This document shows, piece after piece, positions 45,743 through 57,310 of a stretch of DNA of 64,000 bases. Source of the stretch: Beta vulgaris subsp. vulgaris (Eukaryota > Streptophyta > Magnoliopsida > Caryophyllales > Amaranthaceae); the NCBI RefSeq assembly GCF_026745355.1, contig NC_079209.1, positions 48,936,461-49,000,460 on the forward strand, read 5' to 3'. A program made the translations under genes and the position numbers. The notes beneath the pieces were generated by a model. The model was not told where the DNA came from and did not search any database. It worked only from the letters and a program-made list of their open reading frames with translations. The stretch's first letter is position 1. Each line of letters opens with the position of its first letter.

Positions 45743-46160
45743 TATATTAATAACCTACGAAGCAATGCCTTCTAATAAAACAAAATTAAAATTCTCCTTG
45801 TGTTCCATTATCATGACTTAATTTGCAATTTTATAATTTCTAGAGTACATATATCGAAATATCGAAAAAATTACTGAGCTTTTTGTTTTGAAGAGTATCA
45901 TCACTGAGCTTTACTAATGTATACTCGAGATGTGACAATAGATCAGACTTCAGAGAGTCCTTACATGACAAATGGTGTATAAGGATTAAGGAGTAATCCA
46001 CACCTAAAATATTGGAAATTTCCTACTTGCTGTTCGGCTCTTTTCTTAGAAATAGATTTCATCAGAATAATAGTAATTTGTAACTCCATATATTGGATCA
46101 ATAAAATCACTCCAGACTTACGGAGTTTCATCAAATCTAACATGATATCAAAAGCGTAGG
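45743..46160. other. Intergenic, possible LTR/primer-binding remnant
   Basis: AACATGATATCAAAAGC (46139-46155) resembles the LTR end plus Met-tRNA primer-binding site of a retrotransposon, but no paired LTR was found. Confidence 0.3.
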
Positions 46161-46952
46161 TTTAGTTATTGTTCCGGTATGGACAAGTTTTAGGGTACAA
46201 ACCGATATGTCTAGTAGTCAATTGAACCGGTTTAAGTTCCTGCAGGAAAGAACACGTAAACTAGCCTCGGGGGTTGATCCGAGTAACGCCCCTCCGATGC
46301 CTAAGTCAGTATTTGGTAAAGCCGGTAGCTCTCAAGTAGCATGTATTGGGATTCGTGAACGTACCTCATGACTCATATCAAAGGGGTTTTTTATAGGAAA
46401 CCCGGAGAGGCCCGTATATAGGTTGGGCCCCTGTATTTACGGAGGATATTCCTTGATATACCTTCAGGATATGCTTCTATCTTGTAGATAAAATCTATCT
46501 CTAGGCCCGTAAGCACTGATAGATGTAATTGGATCCAGCCCAAGCCCTTGGCAGAGGGCCCGTGGGATAATACCGGTAAGACACCGGAATAAAACCGTTA
46601 TGATGAGACCAATAAGGCTGCGATAAGCACGTGATCTCTTCAGCGTATCCCGGTCTATCTAGATCGGTATGAGACTTAGTCAGCCCCCATACAACTAGCC
46701 CCCAAGCCGGTATGTCTAGCATGGACATATCCTGCTTGAATGCTTTGTTATCTGACATAGGTGGAGCTAATCTAAGACTGAAGTGGGAAGCTGAATCGTT
46801 GGTTAAGGAATTTCAACCGTTGCTTCGGTATCTGTGTCAGCTGTCAGAGCTCTTAATGAGGAGTTGCATCACAGCTGGGTGCCATTTAGCAACACGTGGA
46901 TTGATCGGAACGGGAAGACGAAGAGTCGTCTAATCCCAACTGCAATTTCTTC

Positions 46953-46961
46953 TATAAATAT
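46953..46961 (+). promoter_or_regulatory. TATA box of the gypsy-type relic
   Basis: CTATAAATATG about 230 bases before the ATG at 47182. Confidence 0.55.
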
Positions 46962-47181
46962 GCCTTAGGCAAGTTTCATTTCTCACTTTCTGCAATTTGC
47001 GAATTTGCTCTGCTCTCTTCATAACGGACTTTCTCTTCCTTAGTACTCTTGACGGTTTTGATTCGAATCTTCTCCCGGCCTTTACGCACTTCGCTGATAC
47101 CGGTTCAATCTTCTCTCATACCCTTCCTACCAGGTATTTTTTCCCATTTTCTTTCTTATCTTTCATACCGTCATATTTAAA

Positions 47182-49413
47182 ATGTCTTCAAATTCTGACT
47201 CACATAACATTTCTAGAACTCCCTATGTCTTGTTTGAAAGCGACGTTAATTCTGATAGCATTTCCCCTAAGTCCATAGAGCTTAGCGGTTCACCAGTAAT
47301 AGATGCTGCTAGGGAACTTAGAACTAAGAGCCAGAATGACTGTAGTACATCTGGTAGGCATGACAATGAGCCGGCAATACGAGCCTCTCCTCAGGGGATG
47401 GTAGTAGGTCAGGCAGCGGCCTTAGGGGTAAATGCTTATGGTCAATATGAGACTATGATGGGTTTAGCTGAGCGATCCCCATAACTTTTTCCTCCCGATA
47501 CCTCTTCAGCCCCCAAATCCACCTTTGAAATAGGGGAGACTTCTACTAGGCCTAGGCTTAGAGAGGCAACAGTATCCCCAGTGCACTCGGATGCCGTGGA
47601 GAGCGTAGAAAGGCATTTAGAGGAGTCGGACGAGGAGTCCACAACCATAGAGGCTGAGGATGATTCTGACCGGGATGATCCTACAGAAGTAATCCCCGAA
47701 GAGTCGGATGAGGAGGGCCTCGCTGAATTATTTATACCTCCCAATGAGCCCGGCAGCGCCGCGACTGTGCTTATTGATGAGGATTGGGCCGATATTTGTC
47801 GGGGAAATAAGTTTTTGACCAAAGGACCCCAGTAGTCGGACGAGGAGTCCACAACCATAGAGGCTGAGGATGATTCTGACCGGGATGATCCTCCAGAAGT
47901 AATCCCCGAAGAGTCGGATAAGGAGGGCCTCGCTGAATTATTTATACCTCCCAATGAGCCCGGCAGCGCCGCGACTGTGCTTATTGATGAGGATTGGGCC
48001 GATATTTGTCGGGGAAATAAGTTTTTGACCAAAGGACCCCAGTACTTTGCCTTTCCGGACGAGTACAAGCTAGTGCTCCCAGCTAAGGGGAGTTGTGTGA
48101 TCGATTTCCCTCCCGGTCATATTGCTATTTACGCCCATATGCTAGACTTTAGGCTGAGATTCCCGTTAGATCCTTTCTTCATCAAAATTTCAAGGCTTGG
48201 AATATCTGTCTGGCCCAACTGACTCCCCTGGGATGGCGGAACCTGGCAGCATATGCCTGGGTGGTTCACTATAAAGGCTTCCCGGAAACCTTGAATCTTT
48301 TCCATAAGCTTCACTAGATTAAGGAGGATGGGTCTGCCAAAGGAAAAGGAGCCGGGAGAAAAAGGAGATCCCGAGCTTACGATGAAGAGGGCCCGGGTGG
48401 TTGGATGTATCTATACACGAAGGCCGGCAAGTTAATAGTGTATCCCAAACCTACCTCCCTTAAGCATTGGAGGGAGAGATTTTTCTGGGTACGCGGGTGC
48501 CTGAAAGCTTTCCCTTACGCCGCCACTGGACTAAGCCGCGATCTCGTATGAAGCATATCCGCGACCGGGGTCTTACCCGGCGGGAGAAAGTAGCGTACGA
48601 CTTCTTCTCCTCAACTTCTATACCGGCATTGAGGGGCAAGAAACAGATAGCAGTGCCAAAATACTGGTTGCCTCATGCCAAATACGTGTTTAGCAACCCC
48701 GCCTTGTCGGCCTTAGGTTTCTGCCGTACCGACCCCTGCAGTGTGTAATGCTTCGATTGCTTCTGTTAACTTGCTTTTTGTTATGCCTCTTTTTCTTTGC
48801 TAACAGTGATACCATTTTTTGCATGTTTGTCCCCAGGCTGGGATTTCTTAATTCGCGAGGCGCTTCACGTTGACCATAAATACAGGCCGATAAGCAACAT
48901 GCCTCCCAAACCAGCCCGCCGTTTTATTCCCATCCCGGCACCATCTGGTGGCCGAGGAGGCCGTGGAGGCCGTGGGGCCGGTAGGGGCTCTAGCACTGAG
49001 GAGGACGACAGGGATTGGATGCCTCTGTAACATCGCATCTCTTCTTCCGTTCCTCAGAAACGGAAGGCTGAGCCGGCAAAAGAGCAACCAGCCGCGAAGA
49101 AGGTGGCTTCCAAGACCACCACTGCTGTTGTGGCCCCTAAACCCGCCAGCCTGATCTCTGGCCGGGTTGCTGAGGTTGGCAACTCCTCTCTGCGGCCGAA
49201 GATCTACAAACAGTTGACTCTGCCGGAGATGGTGCCGGGGTTGGAGCCCTTTGCCAAACCGCGGAAAGTGGGCTACCTTGAACGCTCCCGGCTGGAACTG
49301 CCGGAGCTTGTGAGGCAGTGCTGGTCCCGGTCCCCGGTAAAGGACGGCGAGAAGTTTGAGCCTAAGCTTAATATTTTGGACGACGAGTCCTTACTCGAGT
49401 CGAGCATGAACTA
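47182..49413 (+). pseudogene. Putative gypsy-type transposon protein (PF04195-like), broken
   Basis: The frame from ATG 47182 has an acidic, Ser-rich N-terminal region with a stop (TAA) at 47482. It continues in the same frame through an Asp/Glu-rich segment containing a 70-codon tandem duplication whose junction makes a TAG at 47833. The conserved core reads GPQYFAFPDEYKLVLPAKGS then VIDFPPGHIAIYAHMLDF (about 48034-48150). A 1-base shift near 48188 moves the domain (PLGWRNLAAYAWVVHYKGFP) to another frame. A GT..AG intron appears to lie at about 48743-48836. The last part has a GRGGRGGRGAGRG linker and a basic, Pro-rich tail. Stops, shift and truncation rule out a full product. Confidence 0.72.
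47625..48044 (+). repeat. 210-bp tandem duplication in coding sequence
   Basis: Unit 1 is 47625-47834 and unit 2 is 47835-48044. The units differ at only two positions that I can see (CCTACAG/CCTCCAG and GGATGAGG/GGATAAGG). The length is a multiple of three. Confidence 0.93.
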
Positions 49414-49740
49414 GAGCCGAGTCACAACGAGCCGAGCCTTGATCGAGTCGAGCCCAAACTGTTTGCGAGCTTGTCAGGCTCATTATCAGCCCTAAGCCCA
49501 ACCCTAATCCTAAATGGATTTGGATTGCTTTAACCAACTTGTGCTACCATGTGTGACCTCATTGATTAATCTATTTTACTTATAGGCCCAATCAATATTG
49601 TCCTAATAATCATATTTATTCTCTAACAAGAAAATACGATTACTTAAATAATTAACTTCATTACCTTCATAGTATTATTCCTATTTATATTTTAGTAATG
49701 TTTGAGATGTCTAAGGACATATTCCTATTTATATTTAGTA
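49396..49740 (-). repeat. hAT-associated repeat, inverted copy of 61858-62160
   Basis: This stretch is the reverse complement of 61858 to about 62160. It includes the flanking TTAGGGTTGGGC and the beginning of the hAT MITE (TGATAATGAGCCTGACAAGC on the minus strand). Because both copies have the MITE at the same flank, they descend from one insertion that was later copied. Confidence 0.8.
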
Positions 49741-51061
49741 ATGTTCTATTTCCTTATCTCCTCTAAAGGTTAATCGTCTGCCCTTGCCTACGAGATAACT
49801 TTTGACAAGGACCCTCCATCCAACAAGCTTTTGGATCTAGAAGGATAATGCCCCCCGCCCCTATCAAATTCTTTCATTGCTTAATCTGGACATATTGTCT
49901 CATAAACAGGCATTCTATATGAGATCCATCGTCCCTAATATGTCATGATCATGTATTGCTTGTCCCAACCCTTTGGAAAACTTGAGTCATATCATAGGCA
50001 ATTGCCCTAAAGCATTGGAATTTTGATCTAGGCTTGTTCCATCTCAGCAAAGCCTCTTTAATATATGGACTTTCCTAAGTGGTTCAATATAAATCTCTCT
50101 AAACATCAGTCCGATGGTTTTGATTAGAATTGTCTTTTTCCCTTTCTCGGCTTCGGATATGGCAAAATCGTAAGCACCTTTGATGGGTAATCGACTTCTC
50201 CTCTTGTCCATGTAGACATTTCTTTCACTTCCCCTCCCCCCCCCCCTCCCCCACTTGATCATTTTGTTATAGCTGCTATGTTGCATAACCACAACAATCT
50301 CTAGATTCGTGGTGCTTATAGAAACTTTTTTGCTGCTAACTCTATCATGCTGAATTGATGGGTACCTGATGCGTATGTGAAATCACATTTGAGTCATAAG
50401 TCCTTTCTTTAATAGTTCTTGAAGTGTTCTTGGAAGTTCTTTAGCTTTATTGGATGTTGCTTGGACTTTCTTGATAGTTTTTATTTGTTTTTATGCTCTC
50501 TTGTTATTTGTTTGCTTTCACGGTTTTACTTTCTACTTGGAAAGGTTTTACATGGTTGAGCTATAGGTTGCTTTAATTATTTCCTTGTTTTCGGTGTGTC
50601 ACTGGTTAATGAAAATCCTATTATGTTTAGGAGTCTAATTTCCTTAATCATAGAATCTTATTAATGGTTTATATTGATTAGGAGTCTTGAAAATCTATCA
50701 TAAGAATGCCATGTGGATGAGCTTGCTTGGGAGTTGAATTATTCGATTGCTTAGTTTAGATTGAGTCTTATAATTTATCTTGTTTAGCTTAGAATTTATT
50801 ACCTATAGTACGAAAAAACAGCAATAATAGTACGTGTTATTTAAGTTTATGAATATTGAGTGCTTTGTTGCATTGATTAGGTTTTGATCAAAGCCCAACA
50901 CATAAATTGAGGTTTGTGTCATCTATTAATTGAGGTTAGTGAGAGATCCTCAAGTTCTTAAGAAAATATTAGAGTTTATCCTTTGTTTTTTCATTTTAAA
51001 GTTACAATCTATAAGCCTAAAAATCATAAAGATTCAATCTTATAATCATAAAATAAGACTT
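49741..51061. other. Intergenic sequence
   Basis: No gene recognised. A poly-C tract lies at about 50229-50245. The 82-codon minus-strand frame at 50044-50292 has no identifiable domain. Confidence 0.4.
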
Positions 51062-51069
51062 AGTGCTAT

Positions 51070-52393
51070 TTTTTTTTTGGTAAGGAAGAAAAATTTGTAT
51101 TGATCACACAATTTTACAATTTAGGTTCAAACAGGACAACACCTCACTAACAATCCTGAAATACAGGAAACAAACCAAACTGCACAGCGGCTAACTAACA
51201 AAGTTCAATCCACCAATTTACATCTACATTCTTCATTTTTTTTAGGAAGTCTAGACTCATTAGCTTCTTAACAGAGTATTGTATATCTTTAATTACATGA
51301 TCTACAATATGAATTTCCATATTCCATAACGCGTTATTCCTCTCTTGCCAAACTTTGTACATCAAAGCCATAAGAAAAGCCAGATGATTTGCTTTTGAAA
51401 TTTACTGTCCTTGCATCTTCTATTAGTCCACTGTAGGAGTCTAGCTAGATTGTTAGAGGTAGCTCCAATACCAAGCCACTGCTTTTATCTCTGCAAGCAT
51501 TGTCTACTGATCTGGCATTCAAAAAATAGGTGACCATGATCTTCAGTGCCATTTTCACACAATATGCATTGATCTGAAGGGCAAATCCCCATTCTGTGCA
51601 ACCTATTTCTGGTTTGTAATCTCTAATGCATAGCTAGCCACACCCCATAAAACTATGCTTAGGAATAGTATGAGCATCCCAAACATATCTACACCAGTCC
51701 TTCTATTGCTGAGCTATGTAAACTTTTGTACAATTTTGCGGTACTGAGATGAGGATCAGTCAACCAAGCACTGCCACATGCTCTTAAAAAGTCATTTTTA
51801 ACTCTGCAAATGAAATTTAATGCCCAACTAGCTGACTGAGGAGCTGTAAATTCAAACCAATTTTGCTCTTTCACATACATTACATGCATCCACTTTACCC
51901 ATATATAAGTTGTCAGCCTTCATTGCAATGCTCCATGCTTGCTTGCCAACTAAAACTTGATTCCATTGAATCAAAGATCTGAAACCCAAACCACCTTGGG
52001 ACTTAGGAGAGCGAACCTCCTCCCAACTAATATACATAGGCTGAGCTGAATTACAAGTACTAGTTCATAAAATGTTCTGCAAATGGAGTTTACCTGCTTC
52101 AAGATTTTTTTAGGGAGTAAAAAAATATGTGACCAATAGATACTAATGCTCAAGAGCACAACATACTAATACTTGACTTCTCAGAACCATTTTTTCAACC
52201 AATTGTTCACAATCTGCTGCAAAACGTTTCTTGGTACTAAACTACTAATAGGCACTCTTAAGTACCTAAAAGGGAGCTTCCCCTTCTGAACCCTGAACAG
52301 TCAGCCACTCTTTGCATCTCCTGGTTATCCATGCCACAACCATAAACTGCTGATTTTGCATTGCTAGAAACAAGTCTTGTTGAGGCTGAAAAA
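51070..52393 (-). mobile_element. 5'-truncated L1-type LINE, strongly decayed
   Basis: The minus strand ends in an A-run (plus T-run 51070-51078). Perfect 8-bp target duplications AGTGCTAT flank it (51062-51069 and 52394-52401), so the 5' end is a true truncation point. Fragments of ORF2 are visible: IYWSHIFLLPKKILKQVNSI and SPKSQGGLGFRSLIQWNQ of the zf-RVT side, PQSASWALNFIC, and upstream remnants of the last reverse-transcriptase block. Many frameshifts and stops are present. It is related to the LINE at 32717-35015 but more degraded. Confidence 0.85.
51689..52159 (-). pseudogene. LINE ORF2 fragments (end of RT to zf-RVT)
   Basis: Three overlapping frames of about 60-66 residues each carry consecutive parts of the same ORF2 segment, showing at least two frameshifts. 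Gly-Gly-Leu-Gly and the Trp-rich neighbours identify the segment. Confidence 0.8.
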
Positions 52394-52502
52394 AGTGCTA
52401 TAGATTTTTAGATTAGCGTGTTTCTCATAAAATAAAGAGGGGTATATCATCAGTACCAAGGAGGGCCTTTTTTTTTTGACAGATGGAGGGGGGCCTGTTG
52501 TT

Positions 52503-53487
52503 GAGCTGTGATAAAACGCTAGCAGCTAGCGCTTTAATTTGTCAATAGGAGGACTCAAAAGCAAATAGAGAGTGGGAAGGAATTTGGCAGAGAAAAAAAA
52601 AAGCTAGCATCCATGTGTCAACATGTAATTAGCACACATGTCACAATATTGTTTATCCAAAACAAATTACTTTTTGCAATTTTTAAACTTGTATATCTAA
52701 AAAATATATTTAGAAAAAAATAAAAATATACCAATATTTATATATTTTTATTCTCTACAAATAGACATCCATTTTGATATAATTTCATACAATATTTATT
52801 TTACTCTTATCCTTATAACACACTTGTATCTTGTTATTACAATGCACCTGTTTTATGTTAACATACACTTGTTTCTTATTACCATACACTTGTTTCTTAA
52901 TACAATACACTTTTTTCTTGTTGAAATACATTTGTTTTTTATAACACACTTGTTTCTTATTATTACAATACACCTGTTTCTCGTTAACATACACTTGTTT
53001 CTTGTTAACATACACTTGTTTCTTATTATTTACAATACACCTGTTTCTCGTTAACATACACTTGTTTCTTGTTAACATACACTTGTTTCCCCATACAATA
53101 CACTTGTTGCTTGTTAAAATACACTTGTTTCTTATAACAATAAACTTGTTTGACGTAAGGTAATTAAAACTGGTATAAATTTTAAAACTGATATATGATG
53201 AAATTATATCAAAATGGATGTCTATGTGTAGAGGTTAAAAATATATGAATATTAGTATATTTTTTATTTTTTTCTAAAATATATTTCTTGAGATATACAA
53301 GTTTAAAAATTGCAAAAAGTAATTTGTTTTGGATAAACAATATTATGACATGTATGCTAATTACATGTTGACACATGGATACTAGCTTTTTTTTTTCTCT
53401 GCCAAATTCCTTCCCACTCCTCTATTTGCTTTTGAGTCCTCCTATTGACAAATTAAAACGCTAGCTGCTAGCGTTTTATCACTCCTC
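52503..53487. mobile_element. Long-TIR Mutator-type MITE with central minisatellite
   Basis: Inverted arms of about 285-295 bp (52503-52795 and about 53190-53487) begin GAG..GTGATAAAACGCTAGC. Nine-base duplications CCTGTTGTT flank both ends exactly (52494-52502 and 53488-53496). Long TIRs plus a 9-bp duplication are diagnostic of Mutator-like elements. No transposase frame exists. The centre (about 52800-53160) is an imperfect minisatellite. Arms differ by scattered substitutions, so insertion is not very recent. Confidence 0.88.
52805..53155. repeat. Minisatellite TACACTTGTTTCTTGTTAACA
   Basis: About 15 imperfect units of 18-24 bp. The minus strand stays open for 97 codons and encodes repeated KKQVYVN/KKQVYCN motifs. 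Confidence 0.9.
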
Positions 53488-53496
53488 CCTGTTGTT

Positions 53497-53729
53497 AGAC
53501 GTAACTCATCAAGTTCAAACCATTCTATTATGTAAAACTCCGATTGCAAAAATGTTATTGATCTACTCAATGACGCTGATATTCGTCTAGGTATTTTGGC
53601 CAAGGTGTTAAACGATTATAGGGAGCCCGACTTGTGTTCGAAAAAATATTGGGCCTTCTCTCCAAGCGTGAAAATTATTTGATTAAGTAATGTAAGTGCG
53701 TCCGGTCTTCAGAAAAAAAAAAACTCTTA
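53497..53729. other. Short intergenic stretch
   Basis: No feature supported. Confidence 0.4.
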
Positions 53730-54110
53730 TCTCAATTATATAAGGGAAGGGAGAGCAATGGTGTCCTCTTTTGAGATGCCTATTTTGCCCCCCTTTTCTT
53801 TATAAATTACAAAAGGAATGTCAAAATTAAAATTGGCATTCAAAAAAAAAAAACTACCGAAAATTAATTTACAACACTCAATCACAAATCAATCACAAAT
53901 CACTTAAAAGAAGAAACTTTACAAATCACTCATACAATTGAGAAAATCACGTTATAAAAATCACGCAAATCACTCAAATAATCTGGAAACTTTATTAAAA
54001 CTTAAAATATAACATACAAACTAAAACTAATAACCTAGAACGTCAATACATACAAAAACATTTACAAAAATTTACTTACAAATCACTATTCTCAAGAATC
54101 ATTCACAATT
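53730..54110 (+). mobile_element. Helitron 5' part, truncated
   Basis: It begins TCTCAATTATATAAGGGAAG after A (53729) and shares its sequence with the minus-strand inner Helitron at 12260-13355, including the CACTCATACAATTGAGAAAA region. No CTRR 3' end with hairpin follows before the next Helitron, so the right part is missing. The right limit is approximate. Confidence 0.65.
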
Positions 54111-54329
54111 AATGGTTGGTCATGATAAAAAATAGAGGTGTATTTGTAGTGAAATATATCAGAATTTAGAAGTTAGACAAGGAAAAAATTATTTACTTTT
54201 TTATAGTGTTTCATATATATAATGAAACTTTTACATATATTTGGACTATTTTTTCTATTATATAATAGCATTAATTATCAAGGTAAAAAGTTTATGTAAA
54301 ATATCATTCAAGAATTAAAGTACAACATA

Positions 54330-54926
54330 TCTCTATTATATGAGGGAAGGGGGAGCTATGATGTCCCCGAATGAAAAGACTATGTTACCCCCTTCTCATT
54401 CTAAATTACAAATTCACTTACAAATCAAAAGGGGCTTTAAACAAAAATATCAAAAATATAACTATAACAATCAGTCTCAAGTCAACTAAAATTATAAAAT
54501 TGCATAATTTACGTTATGCAAATCACTAAAATGAGGAAACTTTACAAAAACTTAAAATTTTACTTACAAACTACAACCTATGAAAAAATTGACTTGAAAT
54601 CATCAAAGTGTCCACTTTCTTTACAATTTATGAAATACTGGACTTAATTTAAAAATCAACTAAAATATTATAATATTAGAAATCATAAATAAATTCAATA
54701 AAATTTCTATTTTGGTCATAGAATTTAACTCTGAAAAGAAAAAAAATAATAATAATAAAAGAATGGTGAGAGGCTTAAGTGACCAAAACTAAACCAATCA
54801 AATTTTGTAACTAAAAACAATTATACTGCGTATGCCTAATGTTCAAATTTTGACTCTTATGCCAAAGAAAATCAAATTTCAGTTTTGAAAAAAATTCAAA
54901 CACGCATCGCGTGCAAAATATTCTAG
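54330..54926 (+). mobile_element. Complete short Helitron
   Basis: Starts TCTCTATTATATGAGGGAAG after A (54329) and ends TTCTAG (54921-54926) before T. The hairpin is CACGC (54901-54905), loop ATC, GCGTG (54909-54913). It is 597 bp with no coding capacity. Confidence 0.82.
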
Positions 54927-55248
54927 TCCTAATTAAAGCAAACACTTCCCCTAGTCTTTCCCTGTCAAGTGGTTGAACATCTACTATTTGCGGGTTTTTT
55001 TATAAGAGACTCCTCTTATTCTCTTCTCTTAATCGTGTCCAACATAGAAAGGTGGATAAGATCTAATTTCTTGATAATTATGTGAAGTATACTATTTTAA
55101 ATTTCAATATATTTGTAATTTTTCTAGCAACCTAGTAAATCAAAAATATCAAACTTAGGTGATGAAAGAGGTGATGTAGACATGTAGTGTTAAAGAAAAA
55201 AGAAAGAACTCATTTTTAGTGCCTTTAGGCTATATTTTATAAAACTAG
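54927..55248. other. Intergenic sequence
   Basis: No feature supported. Confidence 0.4.
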
Positions 55249-55530
55249 CACTAGTAGAAAAATGATAATTTGCGTCTGCTTATTGGCGTCAAACTACATA
55301 AAGAACTGACGCAAATGGTCAGGATCAGACAATTTGCATCGTCGGATTATAATCAACGTATGATGCAAATAACCACAACGAATGAATGTCAAGAGGATTT
55401 GCATCACGTGGCCCTAGCCATCCGACGCACATTGAATGCACCTATTGTGCGATGCAAATCCTTGTATCAAGCGATTTGTGTTAGACATATAGGCCCATCC
55501 GACGCAGATGAGTAAAGTAGTTAGGGCGGA
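55249..55530 (+). mobile_element. CACTA left terminus with sub-terminal repeats
   Basis: CACTAGTAGAAAAATGATAA at 55249 matches the start of the element at 8718 almost base for base. Sub-terminal TTGCGTC / GACGCA repeats run to about 55512. A right end was not found, and another left end occurs at 57745, so the element is rearranged or interrupted. Confidence 0.75.
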
Positions 55531-55685
55531 TAAGAATTAGACATAATAAAAAAAGGGAAAATTCTACATGGTAGTCCCCAACTTTTAGTTTTTCTACATG
55601 GTAGCACTTCTTAAATTTTTTATACTTGGTAGCCCCAATCTTTTATGTTTTCTCTATGCTAGCACTTCTTAAGTGAATTCCGTTA

Positions 55686-57056
55686 TGTTATTTCCCTAGG
55701 AACACTACAAGAGAGGGGGGGGGTGAATTGTAGGTGTAGAAATAAACGTAACTTTTTGCGGAAATTAAAACTTAAACGAATAAACAAGCTAGAGGAACAC
55801 AAGGGATTTTTACGAGGAAAAACTTCTTGGGCCCAACAAGAAGAAACAACCTCGACCACTAGGGATTTTAAACTCAACTCTTTCACTAATTAGGCCAAAC
55901 AACTTTGTTACAACCTAATTCTAACTCGAGCCACACCTTGAGTTCCTAAACTCAAGTTCCTGAGCCACTGTTCCCTTAACAGCAGTTCCTCTCAACTTCA
56001 CTCGAAGTTTTCTCACTCATACAAGCTTCACTCAAAGCCTTTCTCTTACAGAACTTCACTCAAAGTTCCCTTACCCCAAAAACCAAAATACAATTGATCG
56101 AAATAAGCTTAGTGGAATTAGAGTAAGAAAGCAAAGAACAAATGGCTATTATGAGAGAATGAAGGCACTGACACTTAATTAGTTAAACTCACTTAATTAC
56201 TTAGTCAGACACACTTTGGAACTCATTTAGACTTCAATATTTATAGTGATAATCATAAAGAACGTGGGAGTAAAATTCGATTACATGTTAAGTCCATTAA
56301 CCCATGATGTTCCTTCCCCTAAGGAACACGTTTCTCATCATGTCCCATGATCCCATGATCTCAATATGAACGTGGATATATTTTAGCCACTACTCCTAAG
56401 TAATAGGAGTTCCTTGAGCTTTATCCGAAAATCAGTTTTATAAAAACAGCTTTTATCTTTAAAACTGAATTTTTAATCTTTAAGAAAATAATATCTTTTA
56501 AACAAATCTTTATAAAACCGGATAATTATTTATCTTTTCCGAAAAACAAAATCTTTTTCTTAAACAGATTTTCGTTTTAAAACTGATTTTATCATTTGAA
56601 ATTAGATAAAACTAATTTCCTATAATTTAGGCATGACTTACTCAATTGCACAATTGTACCGTTATATTTTGCATGCCTAAGTCTAGTTCCTTTAATAAAC
56701 TAAGTTCCTCTAACAGATTCGTTTAGTGCCACTTAGTTTGTTCCTTAGAAAGGAACAAACTCTCATTCTCAAATAATATGCCATGTTCCTTACCATCCTT
56801 ACTTTGTTCCTTTACACTGGAACTAGAAAATAAAACGCCTAGCTTTTATTCTTCTTGATCCAATGCTTGCTCCAGTATCAACTTATAGAAACTTCTTTAC
56901 TTAGCCTTTGAAATCTCTCTTGACTTCTTCCTTGACTTCGTATTCTCCCAGTTCCTTTCATTGATACCTTAAACATCATACACTTAAATAACTCATTAGT
57001 TCACTACTTAGTTTGCATCTTTGTTTCTTTGTCATCATCAAAACTAGGGTTCAACA
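55686..57056 (-). mobile_element. Solo LTR, SIRE/Maximus-like
   Basis: On the minus strand this begins TGTTGAACCCTAGTTTTGAT (ending at 57056) and ends CTAGGGAAATAACA (55686), with TG..CA limits. The start is the hallmark of large SIRE-type copia LTRs. Five-base flanks CGTTA and CTTTA match at four of five positions. The G-run near 55713 and the AAGAAACAACCTCG segment are typical of the inner end. At 1371 bp it is a full-size LTR with no interior, so it arose by recombination between the two LTRs of a former element. Confidence 0.72.
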
Positions 57057-57059
57057 CTT

Positions 57060-57310
57060 TAAGTTGTCGTTAGCTTTGATGTTTATTAATCTCTCACGCA
57101 AATCGAGGCTTTTTCGACACCCAAAACGAGTAACTCTGATCATTATTTGACAACGAAAGGGGGTAATTTTGTCCTTGAAAAACTTGAGTAAAGGTCAGAA
57201 TTGTCAAAAAATGATCAAATATACTCGGTTTGATTGTCGAAAAATTATCGTTTTGCGTGTCAAACTAAAAAATGTCAAAAACTAACGAAAACTTAACGGA
57301 ATTCACTTAA
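57060..57310. repeat. Flank with inverted match to the other side of the solo LTR
   Basis: TAACGGAATTCACTTAA (57293-57309) is the inverse of TTAAGTGAATTCCGTTA (55669-55685) on the far side of the LTR. The LTR therefore interrupts a smaller palindromic element. Confidence 0.55.

Larger units (their letters stand above)
46160..49395 (+). mobile_element. Gypsy-type retroelement relic (5' part)
   Basis: The region 46160-47000 looks like an LTR or leader: it begins TGTTCCGGTATGG, is richer in GC than its surroundings and has a TATA box. It is followed by a long broken reading frame matching the putative gypsy-type transposon domain of plant elements. No protease, reverse transcriptase or second LTR follows; the sequence stops at about 49395, where a hAT-associated repeat begins. 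The left limit is approximate. Confidence 0.65.

Noticed and set aside
47442..48068. 208-codon minus-strand frame with a 70-residue internal repeat
   Set aside because: It is antisense to the acidic, duplicated part of the gypsy-type frame, and the repeat simply mirrors the 210-bp tandem duplication.
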